Assembly: GCA_018661465.1 (NCBI GenBank)
Contig: JABJIC010000009.1
Location: 1 to 56,076 of the forward strand
Source: Gammaproteobacteria bacterium
GTDB taxonomy: Bacteria > Pseudomonadota > Gammaproteobacteria > Pseudomonadales > Pseudohongiellaceae
Length of the DNA stretch: 56,076 nucleotides
Reading direction: 5' to 3'
How positions within the stretch are numbered: position 1 is the stretch's first letter; every line of letters starts with the position of its first letter. A program made the translations under genes and the position numbers. The notes below the pieces were generated by a model. The model made no database searches and was not told where the DNA came from. It was given only the letters and a program-made list of their open reading frames with translations. Below are positions 41,548-52,545 of this stretch, piece after piece.

Positions 41548-43623
41548 CTAGCGATACTTCCAGGTCACTCCCAGGAATGCGCGAGCGGGTTCACCTACAA
41601 AATATCGATCATCTGTAAATGTTGTCCAGTCTGCTCTTTCTGCATAGTCTTCATCAGTCGCATTCATAATGTTCAGATAGAAACTCAAGGAATCGCTATG
41701 CTGGTACTGAGTGCGAATGTTCAACAGATCATGTCCTCCGTAAGAGGCAGTGTTCTCAGGGTTAGTGTAGTAATCACCCATGTTCACCAGCTCAATTTCG
41801 GTATGTATCTTAGACGTTGGATCCCAGTTAAGTCGCAGGTTGCCGAATGTACTGGGAGCAGAATCTACGTCGTTATCCATTATTTCGATTCCACCTGAAA
41901 GTTGAGAATTTTCGTAGGTGTGGCTGGCAAGGTTGATTACGCTTTGTATTGACAGGGTATCGCTAAGATCATAGCTAAGTGCAAATTCCAATCCGCGATG
42001 GCTCGTGTGATTCCCATTCAGGTTGGCTCTTGAGCTGTCGGTAATGATCTCATTTTCCTTGTCCATGTAATAAACAGTGGCACTGTAATTCCAGTTATCG
42101 CCTGCTCCCTTGAACCCAATCTCATAGCTGTCCAGTTCAACCGAATCCAGGTCAGCAACAGTTTGTGCATTTTGGAGTCTATAGAGTTCGGTGGCCTGTG
42201 GGGCGCGGAAGCCACGTTGAGCTCGAAGCTGCAAATTATGGTTATCGTTCAGCGCGTACTGAAGACCTAGCTTGGGAGAAACATTGTCGAAGTCATCACT
42301 TCGATCCGAAGGACGGCTATAGCGACAACCAAAACGACATGTAACGCCGAATTCATCGGTACGACCATCAATCATCAGATTGTCATAATCATAGTCCATG
42401 TTTTCGATGCGTAAGCCAAGGCTGAGATCCCAGCCAGAGCCGAGGTCTTTTTCATAGTTGATGAAGGCTGCAAGTTGGCGTGCCTCAACCTCATAATCGT
42501 AATGCTTTCCTTGAGGGATATGATTACGCAGAAAGAATGATCCTGTTGTTGGGTTTTCCTGAAACTGCTTCTGCACACCATCGGTGGATTCGATATCGAT
42601 ACCGATTGCGAGCTCTGCGCCATCGTCAAGAGTCCGATAGGCTGCTGATTGAACGCCAATGCTGCGGTGTTCAGTATCTTCTACAGGCTTTCCTGGAAGG
42701 AAATGCTGCATGAAAGTCATATTTACTTCGCGAAAGTATGGAGTGATGACTACCTGCCAATCATCGTATTGATGAGAAAGGGAAGTCCACACTCTGCCGC
42801 TCATGCTGTCTCGAAATGCTTCAGGGTTGGGGTTGGTATCCTTCAACGCCGAGTCGGCATAGGATCCAAATCCGGTAACATATCCGGCAGTTTCCTGATT
42901 AAGATTCGCCAGTGTAAAACCACCATCGGCTGTCCAACCATTGTCGCTGGTGTAGTTATAGAGCCAAGACAGTTTCTGCTGATCGACGCCGCTATCATCT
43001 CGATAACCTTCTTCGCTGACACCGTTGACTAATAGCAGCTGTTTGAAGTTGCCATTGTCGGAGCCAAAAGAACCCTTTACACGTTGTGATCCTCTTGGGC
43101 CTGCTTCAAGGCTTATTTCGCCAATTTCACCTGGCTGTGGAAGAACTACATTAATAAGGCCATGAACCGCGTTAGAACCCCAGAAGGCACTACCTGGTCC
43201 ACGGGTTACTTCAATTCGCGCGGCATTTTCAGAGTGGGCATCGAACATTTCGTTCACGTTACAGAAACCGCTGGAGCGAACCGGAATTCCATTTTCAGCT
43301 ACCAGAAAGGCTCCGCAAGCGCCGGACCCAGTCAGGACAGGTGAGCGAATAGCAGCAAGGCTTTCCTGACCATTGTTCCGGCTTATGTTTACACCAGGCA
43401 ATCTGTTAAGAGCTTCCTGATAGTGAGTAAGACTGATCAGGTCGAGTTCTCGCTCACCTATTACTGAAACAGCGGCATTAATGTCTGCCAGTCCTTCTGA
43501 GCGTCTTGTTGTTGAGGTGACCTGAATCTCCTCAATGGCTTGCTGGCCACTTTGGGCCAAAGCCGGCAATGTATAGGCTGCAGTTGCTGTGGCAATTGCG
43601 GTAACTAATAACTTGCGTATCAT
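41548..43623 (-). CDS. TonB-dependent outer-membrane receptor
   Basis: 691 residues from the ATG at 43623, which has GGAGAG close upstream. Signal peptide VTAIATATAAYTLPALAQ. TonB-box-like IEEIQVTST is next, then the plug: GERELDLISLTHYQEALNRLPGVNISRNNG, GPGSAFWGSNAVHGLINVV. The plug has two Cys (GACGAF and GFCNVN) that could form a disulfide, and the barrel two more (TCRFGC). The barrel ends in the usual aromatic VTWKYR. Size suggests a siderophore, cobalamin or carbohydrate receptor, but I see no substrate clue. It is divergent from the nitronate monooxygenase-like gene. Confidence 0.93.
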   Translation of the reverse strand: MIRKLLVTAIATATAAYTLPALAQSGQQAIEEIQVTSTTRRSEGLADINAAVSVIGERELDLISLTHYQEALNRLPGVNISRNNGQESLAAIRSPVLTGSGACGAFLVAENGIPVRSSGFCNVNEMFDAHSENAARIEVTRGPGSAFWGSNAVHGLINVVLPQPGEIGEISLEAGPRGSQRVKGSFGSDNGNFKQLLLVNGVSEEGYRDDSGVDQQKLSWLYNYTSDNGWTADGGFTLANLNQETAGYVTGFGSYADSALKDTNPNPEAFRDSMSGRVWTSLSHQYDDWQVVITPYFREVNMTFMQHFLPGKPVEDTEHRSIGVQSAAYRTLDDGAELAIGIDIESTDGVQKQFQENPTTGSFFLRNHIPQGKHYDYEVEARQLAAFINYEKDLGSGWDLSLGLRIENMDYDYDNLMIDGRTDEFGVTCRFGCRYSRPSDRSDDFDNVSPKLGLQYALNDNHNLQLRAQRGFRAPQATELYRLQNAQTVADLDSVELDSYEIGFKGAGDNWNYSATVYYMDKENEIITDSSRANLNGNHTSHRGLEFALSYDLSDTLSIQSVINLASHTYENSQLSGGIEIMDNDVDSAPSTFGNLRLNWDPTSKIHTEIELVNMGDYYTNPENTASYGGHDLLNIRTQYQHSDSLSFYLNIMNATDEDYAERADWTTFTDDRYFVGEPARAFLGVTWKYR

Positions 43624-44952
<1,329 letters not shown>

Positions 44953-45030
44953 AGCTGGCCTATTTATTGTAGATAAGCTTTTCTAGATAGCTTTTTGTAA
45001 TCAAAAAAACGAAAGGGAAGTAATTCATTA

Positions 45031-45843
45031 ATGCATATTAAAGAGAAAGTAGTGGTGGTTACCGGTGGAGCCAGTGGTATTGGTAAAGCGCTTTGTGAGC
45101 GATTTGCCAACGAGGGCGCGAAAGCCGTTATTGTATCCGACCTGAACCAGGCAGGTGTTGATCAGACTGTCAGCGATATTTCTAGTCAAACTGAAGCCCT
45201 GGGAATTGTGGCTGACGTTGCTAAAGAATCAGATATCCAGAGCCTGGTTGATGAGACCTTGAGCAAGTTTGGACAGATCGATTTATTTTGTTCCAATGCT
45301 GGAATATTTACCGCGGGTGATGAAAACGTCTCGATTGATGCCTGGCAGTCAATTTGGGATATCAACGTTATGTCTCATATCTTCGCGGCGCGTGCTGTGT
45401 TGCCTGGAATGCTTGAGCGCGGCGAGGGCTACTTGCTCAATACTTCGTCAGCAGCTGGCCTATTGAGTCAGGTTGGCTCGGCGCCATACTCGGTGACCAA
45501 ACATGCAGCAATAGGCTTTGCCGAATGGCTGTCTATTACTTATGGTAAGAAAGGAATCAAGGTTTCGGTTCTCTGCCCGCAAGCAGTGCGGACTAATATG
45601 ACAGCTGGTGGAGATGGTAGAGGCGGAGTTGCTGGTCTCGATGGTATGTTAGAGCCTGAGCAGTTAGCGAATACCGTAATGGAAACATTGGAAGAAGAGA
45701 ATTTCCTCTGTCTTCCTCATCCGGAAGTGCTCACTTATATGCGTCGTAAGACTGATGACTATGATCGTTGGTTGGGGGGTATGCGCCGGCTTCAAGGTCA
45801 ATTTGAGGACATTTACAAAGAGCGCGAAGAAAGTCAGGACTGA
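45031..45843 (+). CDS. short-chain dehydrogenase/reductase
   Basis: 270 residues. [23 protein letters not shown] carries the NAD(P) motif (about 10-32); the structural CSNAG lies near 89, and catalytic Ser-Tyr-Lys in [19 protein letters not shown]. An acidic residue after the second strand (VSDLNQAG) suggests NAD rather than NADP. Two genes away is an aldehyde dehydrogenase. Substrate unknown. It is followed by a terminator. Confidence 0.9.
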   Translation: MHIKEKVVVVTGGASGIGKALCERFANEGAKAVIVSDLNQAGVDQTVSDISSQTEALGIVADVAKESDIQSLVDETLSKFGQIDLFCSNAGIFTAGDENVSIDAWQSIWDINVMSHIFAARAVLPGMLERGEGYLLNTSSAAGLLSQVGSAPYSVTKHAAIGFAEWLSITYGKKGIKVSVLCPQAVRTNMTAGGDGRGGVAGLDGMLEPEQLANTVMETLEEENFLCLPHPEVLTYMRRKTDDYDRWLGGMRRLQGQFEDIYKEREESQD

Positions 45844-45867
45844 AAGAGGTTAGTTAGTATTTTTTAC

Positions 45868-45904
45868 AGCTATTTCTAAATACGTTTTCTCAAATAGCTT
45901 TTTT
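45868..45904 (+). terminator. rho-independent terminator after SDR
   Basis: agctattt (45868-45875) and aaatagct (45892-45899) pair perfectly, followed by six T. The loop is 16 bases. Confidence 0.65.
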
Positions 45905-45941
45905 CAATTGAAACTAAATGCACACGCACTGTGAGGAAAAA

Positions 45942-46634
45942 ATGATTTCAGCTTATCGCAGGACAATCGGTTTGCTCTTCTTCATTGCGTGCGTGTTTTC
46001 TAACACCCTGCTAGCTCAGGAAAGAATTCAGCTTGCAGACGAATCGATTCTTAATGTATTCCTTATCGAGCCAACTGATGGTGTCGACCAGCCCAGTCCT
46101 CTACTCATTTTGATGGCGGGTGGTCCAGGTAACGCTTCTATTTCAAGAGATACTTCTCAATGGCTAGGCAGTGGTTTTGCCCGACGTGGCTGGATGGTCG
46201 CTGTTCCTATTTCCCCAAACAATCGCTCATTTAGAGGCGCTGCCAATAACAACAAGATCAAGCAATTAATAGTTGAGCTGAAAAAGCGTGACGATGTGGC
46301 TACAGGCAAAGCTTTGCTCGCTGGCGTTTCCAATGGTGGAATGTCGGCTTTGGAAATTGCCAGACGGGAGCCGCAAAATTATTTTGGTGTTGCCGCTGTT
46401 CCTGCTGTCTCTGCGGACAATACTAATAATGAGTCCTTGAATGGTTTTCCGGTCTATTTGCGCATAGGCGGAGATGACCAGCTAGGCTGGGCCGATCAAT
46501 TTGATTCTAGCGTAGAGAGTCTGTCGTCGGCTGGAGTGGACCTGGATGCCGACATTCTATACGGCGCTCCTCATATGTTTCGAATGGAGTGGGACACTCT
46601 GGAACCATGGTTGGAACGCTTTAACGCGCAATAG
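45942..46634 (+). CDS. exported alpha/beta hydrolase
   Basis: 230 residues from the ATG at 45942 (GAGGAA 5 bases before); an ATG at 45918 is poorer. Signal peptide GLLFFIACVFSNTLLAQ. LLILMAGGPGNASIS is an oxyanion-type Gly-rich turn, LAGVSNGGMSALEIA is the nucleophile elbow (Ser about 127), LRIGGDDQLGWADQF gives the acid and GAPHMFRMEW the His. Resembles PHB-depolymerase/carboxylesterase relatives. The substrate is unknown. Confidence 0.85.
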   Translation: MISAYRRTIGLLFFIACVFSNTLLAQERIQLADESILNVFLIEPTDGVDQPSPLLILMAGGPGNASISRDTSQWLGSGFARRGWMVAVPISPNNRSFRGAANNNKIKQLIVELKKRDDVATGKALLAGVSNGGMSALEIARREPQNYFGVAAVPAVSADNTNNESLNGFPVYLRIGGDDQLGWADQFDSSVESLSSAGVDLDADILYGAPHMFRMEWDTLEPWLERFNAQ

Positions 46635-46760
46635 CTTCGCTTCCGAGACTATGCTGAGAGCTAGTGTTGACTGGCAGTACACAATTTATACAATCAATGA
46701 ATTAAATCAAAATAGAAAAAATAGAAAGTGATTATTCGCTTAATTGAAATGGAGCTCTAC

Positions 46761-47261
46761 ATGAAGACTAGAAAACTACTTGGCGCATTGGCGCTATCAG
46801 TGTTTGCCACCCTTAGCGGTTATGCACAGGCGGCAGGTGTTGCTGGCAGCATTAGCGACCTAGCCTGGATGACAGGAAATTGGGCCGGTGCATTGGGTCC
46901 AAATCAGTTGGAAGAAAATTGGATTATGGGTGATGGTGGATCAATCGCTGCCATGGTGAGGATGACCGGTGCTGGCGCTACCAGCATGTTCGAGGTTATT
47001 ACTATTGAAGAAGTTGATGGTTCACTTGAACTTCATGTTCAGCAATGGGATGCGGGCTTTGTGCCTCGGACTGATGCTGCTCAGAGAATGGAATTGGAAG
47101 CAATAACTGAAAATTCTGTAAAGTTCAAAGCGGTATCTGAAGGAGGTATGGCTTCACTGGGATACAGTAATCCTGAGCCTGATACATTCGTGATTCATGT
47201 TGGGCAAGCTTCTGGTCAGGTATTCGACATCAACCTATCTGCTCGCAGTATTTGGAAATAG
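46761..47261 (+). CDS. exported DUF6265-like protein
   Basis: 166 residues from the ATG at 46761 with GGAG 6 bases before; a longer frame starts at 46728. Signal peptide LGALALSVFATLSGYAQAA. LAWMTGNWAGALGPNQLEENW is the start of a family of small exported proteins, beta-rich and lipocalin-like, seen in proteobacteria and Bacteroidetes. FKAVSEGGMASLGYS and the end INLSARSIWK follow. No function known. Confidence 0.75.
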   Translation: MKTRKLLGALALSVFATLSGYAQAAGVAGSISDLAWMTGNWAGALGPNQLEENWIMGDGGSIAAMVRMTGAGATSMFEVITIEEVDGSLELHVQQWDAGFVPRTDAAQRMELEAITENSVKFKAVSEGGMASLGYSNPEPDTFVIHVGQASGQVFDINLSARSIWK

Positions 47262-47376
47262 AAAATACTTGGAAACTGGAAGTATCTGAAATCAGAATCA
47301 TTGTGGGGGAGGCTAGCCTCTCTCTCAATGGATTTCATGCTTAATAGTATTTTTTCAGCAAGCAGTTACGGCTTAA

Positions 47377-47832
47377 CTATTTTTTAACTACCAAGCCTCG
47401 ATCGTCTAATCCTCTGGCGATCTTTTCCATCAAGTGCCTGTCCCTTTCAAGATCAAAAGCTGGACTATTCTCCCAATCATAGAACCACACTGGTTTTAAT
47501 CGTAGCTCTTCCGGTTCGTCTTCGAATCTTGGGAATATATGAGCATGAAGAGCAGGCTCCACATTGCCTAACATTTCATAGTTAATTCGAAGCGCGCCGC
47601 TAATTTCAATAATTACATCTCCGACAACGGACATTTCATAGAGAAATTCCCGGCGTCGATCTTCGGCCATGGCATTGAGATCGGGGACTACCGGATCGGG
47701 AAGAAGGAGACAGTATCCCGGCAGGAACTGCACATCTCCGAGAACCACCCATCCCGAGCTGAGTTTGCAAATCTGTTTCGGATAGCTTCCGGACTGGCAG
47801 TCTCGAACTCGTTGATGGATTAGAGTAGGCAT
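47377..47832 (-). CDS. HIT-family hydrolase-like protein
   Basis: 151 residues. VLGDVQFLPGYCLLLPDPVVPDLNAM matches the first half of a HIT domain. The catalytic box reads GNVEPALHAHIFPRFEDEPEEL, so only His-Ala-His remains where HIT proteins have HxHxH or HxHxHxx; LHAHIFPRF fits the Ap4A hydrolase/HIT-like branch. It probably cleaves dinucleoside polyphosphates or a similar nucleotide in the cytoplasm. It follows the VOC gene by 26 bases. Confidence 0.82.
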   Translation of the reverse strand: MPTLIHQRVRDCQSGSYPKQICKLSSGWVVLGDVQFLPGYCLLLPDPVVPDLNAMAEDRRREFLYEMSVVGDVIIEISGALRINYEMLGNVEPALHAHIFPRFEDEPEELRLKPVWFYDWENSPAFDLERDRHLMEKIARGLDDRGLVVKK

Positions 47833-47858
47833 GGTGGAGTGTATGAAAGGGTATTAAC

Positions 47859-48263
47859 CTAGCCGTTCTCCAGAAGCTCAACCCAGTTGCCATCCGGGTC
47901 GGCAATAATGGCTATGGTTACTCCAGGGCGTACAACCTTGGCTGGCACTACGATTTTCGCTCCAGCCTCTGCCGCTTTCGTTACACAGGCTTCCAAATTA
48001 CCCACAGTGATTGTCCAATATCGATATCCCGTAGCACCGCGGATGCCTCCAGGTGCAGCATCCGCCGGAGCGGCAGGATCCAACTCGATAAGCTTGATCA
48101 CAGAGTCGCCAACTTTAAAGCGGTTCATAGTGCCGCCGCCTGGCATATCGATGGCTGCCTCAAACTCAAGACCCATCACTTCGCCATAGAAGTGCATCAT
48201 GGCTTCGATGTCTTTGGCAATAATACCGATGTCGATAGCGCTTTTCTTTACTTCAATACTCAT
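47859..48263 (-). CDS. VOC-family (glyoxalase-like) protein
   Basis: 134 residues. Two beta-alpha-beta-beta-beta modules: DIGIIAKDIEAMMHFYGEVMGLEFE and GYRYWTITVGNLEACVTKAAEAGAKIV, ending in IIADPDGNWVELLENG, where the Glu is a usual metal ligand. Substrate unknown; next to an aldehyde dehydrogenase. 41 bases after the ALDH gene. Confidence 0.9.
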   Translation of the reverse strand: MSIEVKKSAIDIGIIAKDIEAMMHFYGEVMGLEFEAAIDMPGGGTMNRFKVGDSVIKLIELDPAAPADAAPGGIRGATGYRYWTITVGNLEACVTKAAEAGAKIVVPAKVVRPGVTIAIIADPDGNWVELLENG

Positions 48264-48304
48264 TCAATCTTCCTCTTAACATTCATTTTAGCGAGCATGA
48301 AAAA

Positions 48305-49732
48305 TTAGGCAGCACCCATCATAGCTTTAACTTCCAGAAATTCTTCGAAGCCTTCAACTCCCCACTCACGGCCATTACCGGATTGCTTATAGCCTCCGAA
48401 TGGAGCGGCGAAGTCGGGACCGGCGCCATTGATGTGAACATTACCTGTTCGGATCTGTCGCGCGATCTGTTCAGCATGAGCAGGTTCACCTGATACATAA
48501 CCAGACAATCCATAGTCAGTGTCATTGGCTATGCGCACAGCATCAGCATCATCTTCATAGCCGATTATTGATAGCACGGGCCCGAAAATTTCTTCTCTGG
48601 CGATAGTCATATCATTAGTTACATTGCCGAAGACCGTAGGTTGAATAAAATAACCTTTATCCATGCCCTGGGGACGACCAGGTCCGCCAGCAAGAAGTTC
48701 AGCACCTTCTTCAATACCTTTTTCGATTAGAGCAGTGATCTTGTTGAACTGCAGCTCACTGACCACAGGACCCATTCGTGTATTCTCATCGGCTGGATCT
48801 CCTACGCTAGCTTTGGCCGCCGCAGCTTTCGCAATTTCCATCGCCTCGCCTAAGCGAGCTTTGGGAACCAGCATTCGGGTAGGTGCATTACAGGATTGTC
48901 CACTGTTTCCAAAACATCCTATAACACCACCGGATACCGCTCTGGCGAAGTCGGGGGCATCATCAAGAATAATATTGGCTGATTTGCCACCCAGCTCTTG
49001 AGTGACGCGTTTGATTCCATCGGCGGCAGCTTTGGCCACTTCCTTTCCGGCGCGAGTAGAGCCAGTAAAAGAGACGAGATCAATTTCTGGATGGGCAGAT
49101 ATTGCTGCTCCCACCGATGGGCCATCACCATTTACTAGGTTAAATACACCTGCGGGTAATCCGGATTCGGCGATAATTTCAGCAAGAATATAGCCGCTCA
49201 AAGGCGCTATCTCACTGGGCTTAAGAACAATAGTACAACCGGCAGCAATAGCTGGAGCTACTTTGCAGGCTATCTGGTTTAAGGGCCAGTTCCATGGAGT
49301 AATGAAGCCGCATACACCAGCGGGCTCCTTAACAATTTTGGTGGATCCACGTACTTCTTCAAATTCATAGCTTTCTAGTATGCCTAGAATATTGGCAAAG
49401 TGGCCAATACCACTGCCCAGCTGCGCTGTCTTGGAGAGACCCATAGGTGCGCCCATCTCATTGGAAATAGCGATAGCCATTTCTTCGCCCCTGGCTTTAA
49501 GGCCTCCGATAATATTGCTAATTACAGCTTTGCGCTCTTCAATTGTCGATTGTGACCATGCCGGGAAGGCTGCGCGGGCTGCCTTTGCGGCGGCATCGAC
49601 ATCATCTGCGGTGCCCATGCTTATGCTTGCAAAAGCTTCTTCTGTGGCAGGATTGATTACATCCAGGGTAGGCCGGCCAGCAGGTTCTACCCATTCACCG
49701 TTGATATAGAATTTATTGTAGGCCGTGGTCAT
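48305..49732 (-). CDS. NAD(P)-dependent aldehyde dehydrogenase
   Basis: 475 residues. The general base Glu lies in VTQELGGKSANIIL and the nucleophile Cys in FGNSGQSCNAPTRMLV; cofactor residues are in FITPWNWPLNQIACK, ending in APFGGYKQSGNGREWG. Class 1/2-type. It oxidises an aldehyde to an acid. The neighbours (VOC, HIT) do not give the substrate. Confidence 0.94.
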   Translation of the reverse strand: MTTAYNKFYINGEWVEPAGRPTLDVINPATEEAFASISMGTADDVDAAAKAARAAFPAWSQSTIEERKAVISNIIGGLKARGEEMAIAISNEMGAPMGLSKTAQLGSGIGHFANILGILESYEFEEVRGSTKIVKEPAGVCGFITPWNWPLNQIACKVAPAIAAGCTIVLKPSEIAPLSGYILAEIIAESGLPAGVFNLVNGDGPSVGAAISAHPEIDLVSFTGSTRAGKEVAKAAADGIKRVTQELGGKSANIILDDAPDFARAVSGGVIGCFGNSGQSCNAPTRMLVPKARLGEAMEIAKAAAAKASVGDPADENTRMGPVVSELQFNKITALIEKGIEEGAELLAGGPGRPQGMDKGYFIQPTVFGNVTNDMTIAREEIFGPVLSIIGYEDDADAVRIANDTDYGLSGYVSGEPAHAEQIARQIRTGNVHINGAGPDFAAPFGGYKQSGNGREWGVEGFEEFLEVKAMMGAA

Positions 49733-49827
49733 TTTACTGCTCCTGTTGATATGATTGCTCTGTGTTCAGCTAGGTTGGTAAAACTAGCATACCCGTATTC
49801 CTAATCCAATATTCTGGGCGGGTCAGA

Positions 49828-50628
49828 ATGAAGCAAGGACTCATGCTGATGTTCAATTCTATTCGGCGGGCAATCGGTAATCGCCTTGCGACATTCCTCA
49901 CCAAGGATCTCTCCGGCTATCAGCGCCTGGATACCATCTCAATTGAAGGAATAGCAGCGGTCTTACAGACAGGTGATATCGTATTGGTCGAGGGGAATAC
50001 TCGAATCAGTATCGCAATCAAATACCTTACCCAGTCATCCTGGTCCCATGCTTGTTTATTCGTAGGAAGTTCCGGAGATAGTAGTGATGTTGAATCGCTG
50101 GTCGAGGCCGATCTTAAAAACGGCGTGCATCTAGTTAGTCTCAGTAAATATACGCAATCTAACTTGCGCATCTGTCGACCGAAAGATCTCTCCGAGGCTG
50201 ATAGAGAGAAATTGGTGGAATTTGCGAAATCGAAGCTGGGTCATCAATATGATATGAAGAATGTTTTTGATCTTATCCGTTTCTTGATTCAGAAACCCGT
50301 CGTTCCCAATAGGTATCGTCGAGCGATGATTAGCCTTGGTAGTGGCGAACCAACGAGAGCAATCTGCTCAACTCTAATTGCCGAATCTTTCCAGTCAATT
50401 GACTATCCCATATTACCGAGGCGAAATGTTAGCAACCAGGACGCCGAAGAGAGTCAGCCTGGCACAAACGGCGAAGTCCCCCAGTTTTATAGGCGCCATT
50501 TCACACATTTTACTCCTAGAGATTTTGACCTTTCTCCCTATTTTGAAATTATTAAACCTACGCTACTAGCTGGTTTTGATTATAAACAATTGAAATGGCA
50601 ACAAGGTGGTGAAAGCGAAGACTCTTAG
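49828..50628 (+). CDS. YiiX/YebB-like permuted papain-fold amidase
   Basis: 266 residues. The core LQTGDIVLVEGNTRISIAIKYLTQSSWSHACLFVG has the His of the permuted NlpC/P60 fold, and RAICSTLIAESFQ holds the Cys, in that order (His before Cys). LGHQYDMKNVFDLI is also family-typical. The family is called YiiX/YebB-like or DUF830-type and cleaves amide or ester bonds, possibly in cell-wall or lipid-linked substrates. No clear signal peptide; an ATG at 49852 is also possible. Confidence 0.85.
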   Translation: MKQGLMLMFNSIRRAIGNRLATFLTKDLSGYQRLDTISIEGIAAVLQTGDIVLVEGNTRISIAIKYLTQSSWSHACLFVGSSGDSSDVESLVEADLKNGVHLVSLSKYTQSNLRICRPKDLSEADREKLVEFAKSKLGHQYDMKNVFDLIRFLIQKPVVPNRYRRAMISLGSGEPTRAICSTLIAESFQSIDYPILPRRNVSNQDAEESQPGTNGEVPQFYRRHFTHFTPRDFDLSPYFEIIKPTLLAGFDYKQLKWQQGGESEDS

Positions 50629-50679
50629 GGTGATGTTGAAGCAGGCCCATGAAGTGTTGGGCTCAATGATTCGGCCGTC

Positions 50680-51777
50680 TTAGATTGTGCCGAGTAGAAA
50701 GGAAACAGCAGACTCATATTGTGGATCGCTTCGGGTGCTAAGATCAATCGGATAATCTGTAAAGTACTCCGGAGTGACACCTTCATTTTCAATAGATTTG
50801 CCTTCACTGTCGCCGTAACTAAGGGAATTGTCTTCAGGAACGTAGAGAAGGGAATTACTCTCTGCTGATGCGGGCGTATATTGTCCGATGCGCCCTGAAG
50901 AGGTTTGGCCAATACTCATTATTCGCTCTAGCCCATCCAGGGCATAAGTAAGCAATTCACCTCCGCCTCTTGTCTCTTCATTAATTAGAATAGCAATCGG
51001 TCGGGTGAAATAGTCTATTTCCTGTGATAGCGGAATAGTCTCAAGCCCGACGTGGTCTTTCGATGAAGAGTTTTCTGTTGTAGAAATATCTATGACGTTC
51101 AGTCTGGCAGGTCTTGCGAGGAAAAAATCCAAATGAACATTGCTCAAATAACCGTAGGAATTTCTTAAGTCGAGAATCAGTCCGTCACAATCGCCGAACT
51201 CTTGCATGAGATTGCTTAAGACAATCAGGTCATTGGTGGATCGGGAGAAGCCCCAAAGTCTCAGGTATCCTATAACTTTGTTGCCGGAGCTGAATTTCAG
51301 CAGGCTATTCTCTACGGCTGTTCGGTAACTGTCATATAGGTTTTCAAATACAGGAGTCAGCTCAGCTGTTCGAGTGCTTCCGTTTCTTTCAATCTCCAGG
51401 CTGTAGCTTGATTGATCAGCAATGAATTTATTGCTTTGGTCAGTGTCTTTGTTAAATGAATATACGGGATGATAGCCTGCGTCATTAACTCGGAGAATTA
51501 CGTCTCCTCTCTCGATACCGGCAGCGTGAGCGGGATAGCCTTCAAGAGAGGCGCTCACTCTGAAGTTTCCAGCTACTTCTTCGATTTCGACTCCAATATG
51601 GTTTAAGGAAATTCTTTCTGCGGCGGTAGAAGCCGAGAAGGATTGAATCAGATAAAACTCCAATTGATTTCTGGAAAGTTCATCCGCCGCTACACCGGTA
51701 CTTATAAGTAAGCACAGGGAAAATGGCAGAAGCTTTCTGGCCCGGACGAAGACGGAAATAAAAACTGAAAGGCCCAT
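50680..51777 (-). CDS. exported PDZ/S41-like protein lacking catalytic residues
   Basis: 365 residues. A signal peptide (LLPFSLCLLISTGVAA) is followed by a PDZ domain about 58-142 (VSASLEGYPAHAAGIERGDVILRVND). Then comes an S41 fold: GYLRLWGFS, DGLILDLRNSYGY and LINEETRGGGELLTYAL. The catalytic Ser in S41 proteases is in a T-x-S-x-S-E box, here T-R-G-G-G-E (269-274), with no Ser. The general-base Lys in TFGKG is Arg here (SSGRIGQ). So it is probably a non-proteolytic adaptor or binding protein, unless it uses another mechanism. It lies 3 bases after the GST gene stop (GST stop reads into the next on the same strand). Confidence 0.85.
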   Translation of the reverse strand: MGLSVFISVFVRARKLLPFSLCLLISTGVAADELSRNQLEFYLIQSFSASTAAERISLNHIGVEIEEVAGNFRVSASLEGYPAHAAGIERGDVILRVNDAGYHPVYSFNKDTDQSNKFIADQSSYSLEIERNGSTRTAELTPVFENLYDSYRTAVENSLLKFSSGNKVIGYLRLWGFSRSTNDLIVLSNLMQEFGDCDGLILDLRNSYGYLSNVHLDFFLARPARLNVIDISTTENSSSKDHVGLETIPLSQEIDYFTRPIAILINEETRGGGELLTYALDGLERIMSIGQTSSGRIGQYTPASAESNSLLYVPEDNSLSYGDSEGKSIENEGVTPEYFTDYPIDLSTRSDPQYESAVSFLLGTI

Positions 51778-51780
51778 GGT

Positions 51781-52404
51781 CTATTCGATCACCGCCAGCG
51801 CTCTTACAGTGGCTGGTCGCTGATAGTGTCGATCTCTTAGAGCCTGATATTTCTCAGGCACGTCGAATTCAAAACGAATAGCCCAGTTAAAGGTTTGTGC
51901 CAAACAAATGTCCACGATGGAGAAGCTGCTACCAATCGCGAATTCATTGTCATCTAACAGATGATCCAGGGCATTAACGGCTTTACTAAATTCAAATTTT
52001 GCGGTTTCCAGCATTTGAGGAATGCGCTGTTCTTCGGGCAGAGCAAACACATGCTTTCCCTTGCTCCAAAGTGGTTGTTCCAATTCGGCAAGAATAAAGC
52101 ACATGAGTTCATCTATCTTTGCATAGCCGGGAGTATCAGTACGCGGCAACAAGCCTGATTCTGGTGCTCGTCGAGCTATGTAATAGAGGATGGCAATACT
52201 CTCAGTGAGAACTAGCGGGCCATCTACCAACGTTGGTACTTTGCCCTGAACATTAAGGGCTAGGTAATCAGGATGTTTGGCGCTGTTGTCTTGGCTGTCA
52301 TCAACACGTAGAGCAGTGGGTACGTATTCATATTTCAGACCACATTCTTCCAAAGCCCATAGGTCTCTAAAAGATCGTGAATGTCCAAACCCATATAGTT
52401 TCAT
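51781..52404 (-). CDS. glutathione S-transferase family protein
   Basis: 207 residues. The thioredoxin-fold N-terminus MKLYGFGHSRSFRDLWALEECG carries Ser/Arg in place of the usual catalytic Tyr/Ser site; VQGKVPTLVDG (cis-Pro) and LTESIAILYYIARR (glutathione-carboxylate Ser) are clear. The all-helical C-terminus has FSIVDICLAQTFNWA, the usual N-capping box. A conjugase or isomerase of unknown substrate. Just upstream of the S41-like gene on the same strand, with three bases between. Confidence 0.9.
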   Translation of the reverse strand: MKLYGFGHSRSFRDLWALEECGLKYEYVPTALRVDDSQDNSAKHPDYLALNVQGKVPTLVDGPLVLTESIAILYYIARRAPESGLLPRTDTPGYAKIDELMCFILAELEQPLWSKGKHVFALPEEQRIPQMLETAKFEFSKAVNALDHLLDDNEFAIGSSFSIVDICLAQTFNWAIRFEFDVPEKYQALRDRHYQRPATVRALAVIE

Positions 52405-52445
52405 TTCTTATTCCTTATCAGCTCAGTGACTAGAGACTTATTCAA

Positions 52446-52482
52446 AAAAATGGCACGGTGAAATATCAACCGTGCCATTTTT
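52446..52482 (-). terminator. rho-independent terminator
   Basis: aaaaatggcacggt (52446-52459) pairs with accgtgccattttt (52469-52482) around 9 bases. It lies after the exported Cys-rich gene, which reads toward it on the minus strand, and before the GST gene. Confidence 0.93.
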
Positions 52483-52545
52483 GTAGTTCCCGCAACATTA
52501 ACATCATGTTGCTTCAGTTATGTAGCTTCACATGAAGCTAAAGAC

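Noticed and set aside
47306..47324. Hairpin around ctag between convergent genes
   Set aside because: No T-run follows, and two of the pairs are G-U, so I did not call it a terminator.
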